Assembly (NCBI GenBank): GCA_025558095.1
Contig: JAIVFI010000034.1
Span: forward strand, 248,001 to 312,000
Direction of reading: 5' to 3'
Source: Hyaloraphidium curvatum
Taxonomy: Eukaryota > Monoblepharomycota > Hyaloraphidiomycetes > Hyaloraphidiales > Hyaloraphidiaceae
DNA: 64,000 bases
The position numbers were made by a program, and so were the translations under genes. Below are positions 58,288 through 64,000 of the stretch, in pieces (position 1 is the stretch's first letter; each line of letters starts with the position of its first letter). The notes under the pieces are model-generated. The model was not told the DNA's origin and made no database searches. It was given only the letters and a program-made list of their open reading frames with translations.

Positions 58288-60738
58288 ATGCAGTCCTACG
58301 GGGGCGGCGCCGAATATCCAGAGGACGAAGAGGGATACGGCGAAGATGGAGAGGCCGAGGGCTACTACGACGACGAGGAGGAAGGCGCCGGCGATGAGGG
58401 CGGCGGCGGGCAGGGCGGTTACGCCGAGGAGGAGCAGTTCGACCTCGGCGCGCTAGCGGAGGAGGAGCTGGCGGCCCAGGAGTCCGAACAGGACGAAGAA
58501 GAGGAGGAGGAGGAAGAGGAAGAGGAGGATGACGACGAGATGGAGGGTGTCACCATGGACCAGTGGGCACTGCCGAGACGCGATGCCTTTTCGGCCTCTC
58601 ACGCGCGCCCCCAGACAAAGCGCAAACTTGCTCATGCAGTTGCAGTCTCACGCCAACATGCTGCCAAAGGGACAGCAGTATGCTTTTGCCAACATGGCAC
58701 CTAGGGGCCAGCAACCCGTGCCCAGGGGAGGGCGCGGACGCGGAGGTGCCCCGCCAAACGAGCGCGGCGGGGGAAGGACTCTATCGAGCGGCTTGCGCGT
58801 CGGCACGCCTCATGAGACGCCGCCAGAGTCGCCTCCCGATACCCCATCGTTGGGAGGCGGACGCGGAGGCCGCGGTGGCGGCGGCGGTGGTCGGGGCGGC
58901 CGAGGCGGCCAGGGCGTGACCCCACGGGGTCGCGGTGGTCGCGGCAGAGGTCGCGGAGGCTCGAATGCCTACCAAGGACCCCCCATTGCCGGAGACGAAC
59001 CTCTTTCGGATTGGACGATGTCGCAGCTCCGCGAGTTCGCCAACGAGCTGCCCGACAACAAGCGCCCATTCCACGGCTATCTGGAGAAGTTCCTGGTACG
59101 TAACGAGCACCGTGTTTGACGCTTCATGTGTTAATGGTTGATTGCGCTTTCAGAGTGGCTCCTGGGACTTTGTGACTTTCCTGAGCCAGGGCTACATGAA
59201 GCTGACGAAGGAGCAGTTTTCCAAGCTCGAATCCTTTTTCACTCCCGCACAGCGTGCCGTTTTGACGCCCGACATGCGGTCGCAAAAGTACAAGCGGCGC
59301 CAGTCCATGAAGGAGGAGGAGGAGGATCAGCCTGGCACTCCGGTTGGAATGCAGAAGCGGGGACCGAACGCGCAATCGCCGACCTTCATCGAGTCACAGT
59401 GGGCTCAGCGGGCGTTCTTCCTTGTTCTATCTCCTTACAATTTCCCACAGACCTGCTGCGAAGAGGATGAAGACCGAACCTGTTCCGAACTACGGGTCTC
59501 CCAGGCCGCCCATCCGGCCGCAGGGTGTCATGCCTACCTCTACGCCGGTTCGCCCGTCTCCGCTCGGCATGCAGTCGCCCATCAACGGGCCGCAGTTCCG
59601 GCCCGGTATGGGCGGCCCGGTCACGGGGCCCAGGCCACCTGGGCAGTATGCCGTGCGGCCTCCGACGCAACCAGGCACACCAGGGGTAGCCTACGCGTTC
59701 CAGCCTGGACCCAGGCCACCAGCTGCCGGACGACCGGGCCAGGGGCGCGCGGCGGAAGGCGGAATCGACGACGCCTTCGACGCGTCTTTGAACAGCGGCG
59801 TGGACCTGCAGGCCGAGGAGAAGGGCCTGTTGCGTTTCGGGGACGACAGCGGCAAAATGGGCGACCAGCATTTGCGTTACTCGACGCCGCCGCAGAGTGA
59901 AGTCGAGGCGAAGCAGCTGGTCAAGGCGCGAATGGTCGAGATCGGTGAGTCGAGCTCTGTAGTCTGTACCGTTTCAATTGCTTGAGACCTCGGTTCTCCA
60001 GCCCGGGGCAGCGGCTCGGAGACAGCGCTCAACGTCAACGACGGTGCGGCGACGGCCATGGCTGGATGCTTGGACGATCTGCTTCGTTCCCTCATCGAAA
60101 AGATGGTGGTTGCGTCGAAGCACCGCAACGGCATATATCGCCAGATGCTCGAGGAGGACTCCACGCGGGAGGTTCAGCGGACGGGCTCGGGTGTCGAGTT
60201 CCGCTACCAGAAGACCACGGACGTCAAGGCCGTGATCGAGGATCTGCGTTCCAAGGAACGGACCCGGGAGCTGGAGGAGCGGCGGAAGGTCGCCGAGCTA
60301 CAAAAGGACGTCGAGATGCAGAACTCGCTGGACATGGCGGAGCTGGCCAAGAAGGCCAAGAAAAAGACGCTCTCTGTGAAGCGGATCGAGGAGAACCTGC
60401 CGGCCGAGATCAAGGCACGCAACCAGCGGAACGCGATCGAGAAGTCGATCGGGTCGAAGAAGACCTACGGCTGGCTGGAGGGCGGCGGGAAATCGGACGG
60501 CCTGGTGCCGACGGCCAAGGCGGGCGGGCCGCCGAAGCCTGGACCCGGAATCACCGCACGGGAGCTCAAGCAGCAGCAGCGCTTAGAGCAGCACGCCAAA
60601 AAGATGGCGCGGGTGGTGAACGTCGAGGACGCGCTGCTGGTGCTCGAAAAGGATCGGAGGTTCAGGTTGAGCAAAGCGAACATGCGGTGGGTCGCATGGA
60701 GGGACGCGAAGCTCGTGGCGCAACCGGGGCCCAAGTGA
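58288..60738 (+). CDS. TAF4-like TFIID subunit with acidic and RGG-rich N-terminus
   Basis: Five exons (58288-58562, 58615-59095, 59154-59398, 59451-59944, 60002-60738) encode 743 residues. TAF4 pairs with TAF12 through a histone fold in TFIID. The C-terminal ~230 residues carry the pattern: a histone-fold helix Leu-Asp-Asp-Leu-Leu-Arg-Ser-Leu-Ile-Glu-Lys-Met followed by Ser-Lys-His-Arg, a charged coiled segment (Arg-Thr-Arg-Glu-Leu-Glu-Glu-Arg-Arg-Lys), and the final Val-Asn-Val-Glu-Asp-Ala-Leu-Leu-Val-Leu-Glu-Lys-Asp, as in the TAF4 C-terminal domain. The middle holds Phe-Thr-Pro-Ala-Gln and Pro/Gly-rich stretches. The N-terminus has about 25 acidic residues in a row-like block and then a Gly/Arg tract (58720-58970) of RGG type. 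Identification rests on the C-terminal domain alone. Confidence 0.6.
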
Positions 60739-60866
60739 ACGATGCTTTTGCCGATGTAGCAGCCTGGTAATTGATCGATCTTTGGGTTGATCTCTTTCGA
60801 TGCGTAGATCCAAGAGGGGAGAGAGGCTCGCACTGCCTCGTCACCACACACACCTCCGAATCCGGA

Positions 60867-61711
60867 ATGCTCAGTTCAACGTCTCCCCAGTCCGCCGAGT
60901 CCGATGCCCCGTCAGCGAAAGCCGGCGGGCTACCGCCGCTTCTGGCCGATACCGAGTTGCGGGCGCGGGCCAACCGGTCGACCCAGGCGAGAAAGAGCGA
61001 CGTCGACGGCCTCGGCGTGTTCGCGACCGAGCGCATCCTGAAGGGCCAGGTGGGGCGCTCCGGCCGGTCACGGGCCGGAACAGGGAGCTCATGACTACTC
61101 TGACGCAGGCCTGGTGGGAGTTCGACCCTTCGCGACACGTCCTCGTTACGAGGGAGCAGCACCACCGCCTGGTCTCTGCCGCTGCTGCGCACCCCGACCG
61201 CTATGGCCGCCTCCTCGACGCCGTCCACCGCTATTGTTTCCACTCTCGGTTTCACGGCACGGGAGTCTTTTGCCTGGACGACTCGTAGGTTGCCGGTGAA
61301 CCAGGGGTCGCAGCGACGCTGATCTGAGCACCCGGCAGGCGCTACACCAACTTCTCCTCCGACTCGCCCAACTCCTGCCCCGCCTCGGTCTTCTACGCCT
61401 CGCAGGCTATTTGTAGCGCGGCCGAATCGGTGAATCGATTCGAGTCGCCCTCAGCAAAACGATGGCGATTCTCCGACTCGCACAGGCAAGCTCCAGCTGA
61501 GCCCGATCACATTCACAAAATTCCAGGTGCCATCGTTTTGCACGGAGATGTTGCCGCCGTTGCCAGCTCTGGCGGCGCGGCAGTTGGACCTAGAGCACGT
61601 GAACTCGAGAACCAAGGCTATCTCGGCCATTTCTCGTCCGATTTCGAAAATAACAGTGGCGAGGCGCTCATCTCAATAGAAAACAGCCAGTTGCAGCCGG
61701 GATTTGGCTGA
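60867..61711 (+). CDS. Small SET-domain-like protein, diverged
   Basis: Three exons (60867-61049, 61109-61284, 61339-61711) encode 243 residues. The start of a SET fold is visible: Asp-Gly-Leu-Gly-Val-Phe-Ala-Thr-Glu-Arg-Ile-Leu-Lys-Gly, then Trp-Glu-Phe-Asp-Pro, Tyr-Arg-Phe-like His-Ser-Arg-Phe and Asp-Asp-Ser-Arg-Tyr-Thr-Asn. The catalytic Asn-His-Ser reads Asn-Phe-Ser and the later Gly-Glu-Glu-Leu/Tyr region is not recognisable. The C-terminal ~90 residues have no SET relation. It may be an inactive relative, or the third exon may be mis-joined. Small fungal SET proteins methylate diverse proteins; no substrate is predicted. Confidence 0.5.
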
Positions 61712-61820
61712 ATCCGAAGAATTCTTGTCCTGTTGAGAGGGAGGTGGAAGCCTTCGTGCGGGAAACAGCCCGTGATGAGCTGGCGCTCCTCGCACATCGA
61801 ATCCACTGAACAAGAACGCG

Positions 61821-62520
61821 ATGACGGATTCCGAGGGCGATGTTGAGCACGGAAACGCTGGTGGAACGCCCAAGGGTCTGTGGTTCGGAGTACGTGACGA
61901 GGGACTGGCTCGCTGCTGCCCCGATTTGATGACTTTCGCAAAGTACGCCGACAAGAACCTGACGTGCGCCAACAAGGGGCAAGGGCAAGGAGAGAAGTCG
62001 GAGGAGGACGCGTGCCAGGTGCCCGGTCGCACCATTCCGAAGGTGGGGCAGGCTGCGCCTCAGCCCGCAACTCGTGGTCATGACACGCCACCTACACCTG
62101 CTGCCTCAGGGTGCGCTCATCGTTCGGCACTTCAGCGGAAATCCCACGCGCGAGGGATGGCAAACGGTTGTGTCATTCCACTTGGAGTGCGTTCGGCCGA
62201 GCTGGGTCAAGCGTTGGGAGCTGAAGGACGACATGCTGGATTCAGCTCTATCTGCCCAGGTGAGACCGGCTTTCTGCCTTGACGATTGCATCTGATGGCC
62301 GAACTCTGCGCAGGACAAGGCCTACATCAAGGAGTGTTTCGACGTCGGCCAAAACGAGCGCTTCTGGGAGGCGAGGCGGGGCTCGCTGCATGAGGACCAG
62401 TTGTTCGTAGCCCGCACCGTCTACGAGGCGCAGCAGCAGTCGCTGACGTCCCCTGCGGCGCGGAAGGCAGAGGCAAGGAGGAAGGCGGAGGCCGATCGGA
62501 TCGCGGCCGAGGCCGAGTGA
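61821..62520 (+). CDS. Unknown protein with possible Cys/His metal site
   Basis: Three exons (61821-62018, 62110-62259, 62314-62520) encode about 184 residues. The first exon has Cys-Cys-Pro-Asp-Leu, Lys-Asn-Leu-Thr-Cys and, next to the splice site, Ala-Cys-Gln; the second has Trp-Gln-Thr-Val-Val-Ser-Phe-His-Leu-Glu-Cys-Val, a spacing reminiscent of PARP-type or treble-clef fingers (Gly-x-Leu...Trp-x-His-x2-Cys). The third exon ends in an Arg/Ala/Glu-rich helix. I do not recognise the family. Each intron joins in phase and they are 91 and 54 nt, which supports a real gene. Confidence 0.5.
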
Positions 62521-63029
62521 CGGTCGTGCCTCCTGCCTCGGAGGCGTCCTTGGTAGAGACGGCGACTCTTGAAGGTGCTTTTACACGATCCGTGATTCTT
62601 TCTGAAAGGCACCGTCGATCCTCTTTTGTCCTCTTTGTTGGTTCGATCCCACTGATCTCCTGAAGCTGGCAGAGCATTGCTCCGCGTCTGGTCCCGCGGT
62701 CCCGAAACGACACAACCCGGCGTTCGACCCGGCAGGCCTTCCGCTTTCCCCGCTGCGCCCTCCCAAAACGGCGCATCGCCTCGTACTTTGAGCGAGTCGC
62801 GTGCCTGCTGGCCGGGCGCCCTCCTTTTCCGCGGCGGTGCGCCCGTTTCGCGACTCTTTGGTCGCGCGACCTCACACGCTTCCCGGGACCGCTCCGGCAG
62901 GGCAAGGAGGTGCACGTCGCCGCAAACCCACTGTACCTTCTCTTCTATTGCCTCTTTTGCTCGCCGTTTGATCCAATCGCCTCCGGCAACGCAGTTCTCC
63001 AACGTTCCTCGCGCGACGTCGGACGCGAG
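62521..63029. other. Intergenic, ambiguous
   Basis: The 509 bases between two plus-strand genes contain a long open frame on the minus strand (62421-63170) whose translation looks partly protein-like, but it overlaps exons on the other strand and has no recognised domain. Otherwise nothing seen. Confidence 0.35.
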
Positions 63030-63950
63030 ATGCCACTCCAGCGGAGGGCGGTTTCTTCCATCGTACCGAAATTCTTTAACCGTGGATCGTGGCTCACTGA
63101 CGATAACGAGTGTATCATCTGTGGTGGCGTCCTCCGGGACAAGGAGGATCGGGGTGAGGTCGAGGAGCATCTCAGGTCATCGTACCACGTCAGGCGCTAC
63201 GTCCAGGAAGTGGTACGTTCCTTTGTGCCGTATCTTTGTCCTTGATTGCTCATTGGGAATTTGCAGGACGTGCTGCTCCTCGGGACGGCGGCATCCGAGG
63301 CCCTGGATCTTCTTCAACGTGCCCATGACCGCGAGCAGGTCCGCTTCGGACTCGACAGCGGTGAGCTCCGGCACATGTCATGGCGTTGATTTTGCTGCTG
63401 ACCGCGGTGGTTTGCCTTTCCCAGTCCAGCGGTACCTCTGGGGGCACAAGCACCTGAACATTGCCGGGGAGGCCCAACCCGTGAGGCGCAGCCAGGGACC
63501 GGTGGAGTTCGTCCTCATCGCCATGGACGTCACCGGCAAGGCGACGAGATGCGTGGAAGCCATCAGCGCCCTGTGCAAGGCAAGGGTACGGCGCTCACCG
63601 TCTCCTATCGGCTTCCCTTCTAACCTGTCTTTCCGCCCCCATGTTTGTTTGTGGTACGTTCGTTGACATCTCTTCTACTCGCGCAGAACGTCCCAGTGGC
63701 AGCTGTCCGTTCCCAAGTGCTCCTCGGGGCGGCGTGCGGCTTCTCCAAGGGCACCACGTGTGCGCTGGTCAAGGGCGGCACCCACGTGGCCGATCGGCAA
63801 CGGATCAATGAACTGGTTCGGCGGATCCGCCTCATCCAGGAGGGAACCTTCGGGCCGGACGAGGATCCCGGAGACTCTCCGTCGTTCGTCGCTTTCGGGC
63901 CTGGTCCCGCTGGCAGACCGGCTTCAGCTGACGAGTCGGACGGCGGATAA
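63030..63950 (+). CDS. Zinc-finger plus L7Ae/L30e-type RNA-binding protein
   Basis: Four exons (63030-63212, 63267-63360, 63425-63585, 63687-63950) encode 233 residues. The first exon has a C2H-like unit, Cys-Ile-Ile-Cys...His...His, which may be a single zinc finger. The third and fourth exons read as an L7Ae/L30e fold: Val-Glu-Phe-Val-Leu-Ile-Ala-Met-Asp-Val, then Cys-Val-Glu-Ala-Ile-Ser-Ala-Leu-Cys-Lys, Asn-Val-Pro-Val-Ala-Ala-Val, Leu-Leu-Gly-Ala-Ala-Cys-Gly, and Thr-Thr-Cys-Ala-Leu-Val. This fold binds kink-turn RNAs in ribosome, snoRNP (Nhp2) and RNase P (Rpp38) proteins. A specific partner cannot be named. The C-terminal tail is Gly/Pro/Ser-rich. The 101-nt fourth intron is long for this genome; the ATG at 63030 is tentative. 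Confidence 0.6.
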
Positions 63951-64000
63951 CGGACATTTGAGGTTATGCTATCGAGTGTTGCTATCGGATGTGGTTATCA

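Noticed and set aside
62421-63170. Minus-strand frame with partly protein-like sequence
   Set aside because: It overlaps the ends of two well-joined plus-strand genes and has no known domain. Transcript data could reverse this.
1-64000. CRISPR arrays, insertion sequences, tRNA or rRNA genes
   Set aside because: No spaced direct repeats, terminal inverted repeats with transposase, or cloverleaf with box B were recognised by eye. A tRNAscan-SE run could still find a tRNA.

Overview
The window is nuclear DNA of a GC-rich filamentous or zoosporic fungus. The fungal signal is strong: an APSES (KilA-N) transcription factor with a Zn(II)2Cys6 cluster, a Crz1-like C2H2 factor, a Dsc3-type ubiquitin-ligase subunit, a PPN1-type endopolyphosphatase, and genes packed on both strands. 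Introns are many and very uniform: almost all are 46-67 nt, with donors of the GTGGGT/GTGCGT/GTGAGT type and CAG or TAG acceptors. A tubulin-tyrosine-ligase-like gene and a eukaryotic nitrile hydratase fit an early-diverging lineage better than a yeast, but this placement is inference. Exon joins were made by hand from reading frame, splice sites and protein-family continuity, without transcripts.

Layout. 0-3.4 kb: a partial membrane protein and two tandem paralogues of an unknown family. 3.9-12.2 kb (all minus strand): an ELO-like membrane protein, a CorA-type Mg2+ transporter with a decayed copy of its last exon beside it, a TauD-like dioxygenase, a nine-exon Rieske/AIF-like flavoprotein with a tail anchor, and a membrane-anchored glycosyltransferase-like protein. 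12.5-20.2 kb (plus strand): cysteinyl-tRNA synthetase, a 2-hydroxyacid dehydrogenase, a SAM methyltransferase and an AMP-dependent acyl-CoA synthetase with ten exons. 20.4-31.8 kb (minus strand): VIT/vWA protein, glutathione peroxidase, endopolyphosphatase, YtcJ-type amidohydrolase, TTL-like ligase, and an isopenicillin-N-synthase-type 2OG oxygenase. 31.9-38.5 kb: HSL-type hydrolase, Crz1-like zinc-finger factor, kelch membrane protein.

38.6-41.4 kb is the most unusual part. A nitrile hydratase has its beta and alpha subunits fused into one polypeptide through a linker with 18 histidines in about 51 residues. A SAM-dependent methyltransferase converges on it from 60 bp away and carries its own insertion with 14 histidines. 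The nitrile hydratase has the cobalt-type metal motif, so the two His-rich proteins are candidates for a eukaryotic cobalt-handling/nitrile-conversion pair. Introns inside the fusion argue against bacterial contamination.

41.6-64 kb: Dsc3-like, HotDog thioesterase-like, NAD(P)HX epimerase and CTU2 (tRNA thiolation) in a tight divergent pair, the Zn2Cys6-APSES factor, a PB1-like coiled-coil protein, a protein made of two fused DsbA/HCCA-isomerase domains, a DUF1295 membrane protein, a LIM protein, an alpha/beta hydrolase, a small unknown gene, a TAF4-like TFIID subunit, a diverged SET protein, an unknown protein, and a zinc-finger/L7Ae-fold protein. No rRNA, tRNA, CRISPR array, insertion sequence or virus-derived sequence was recognised.
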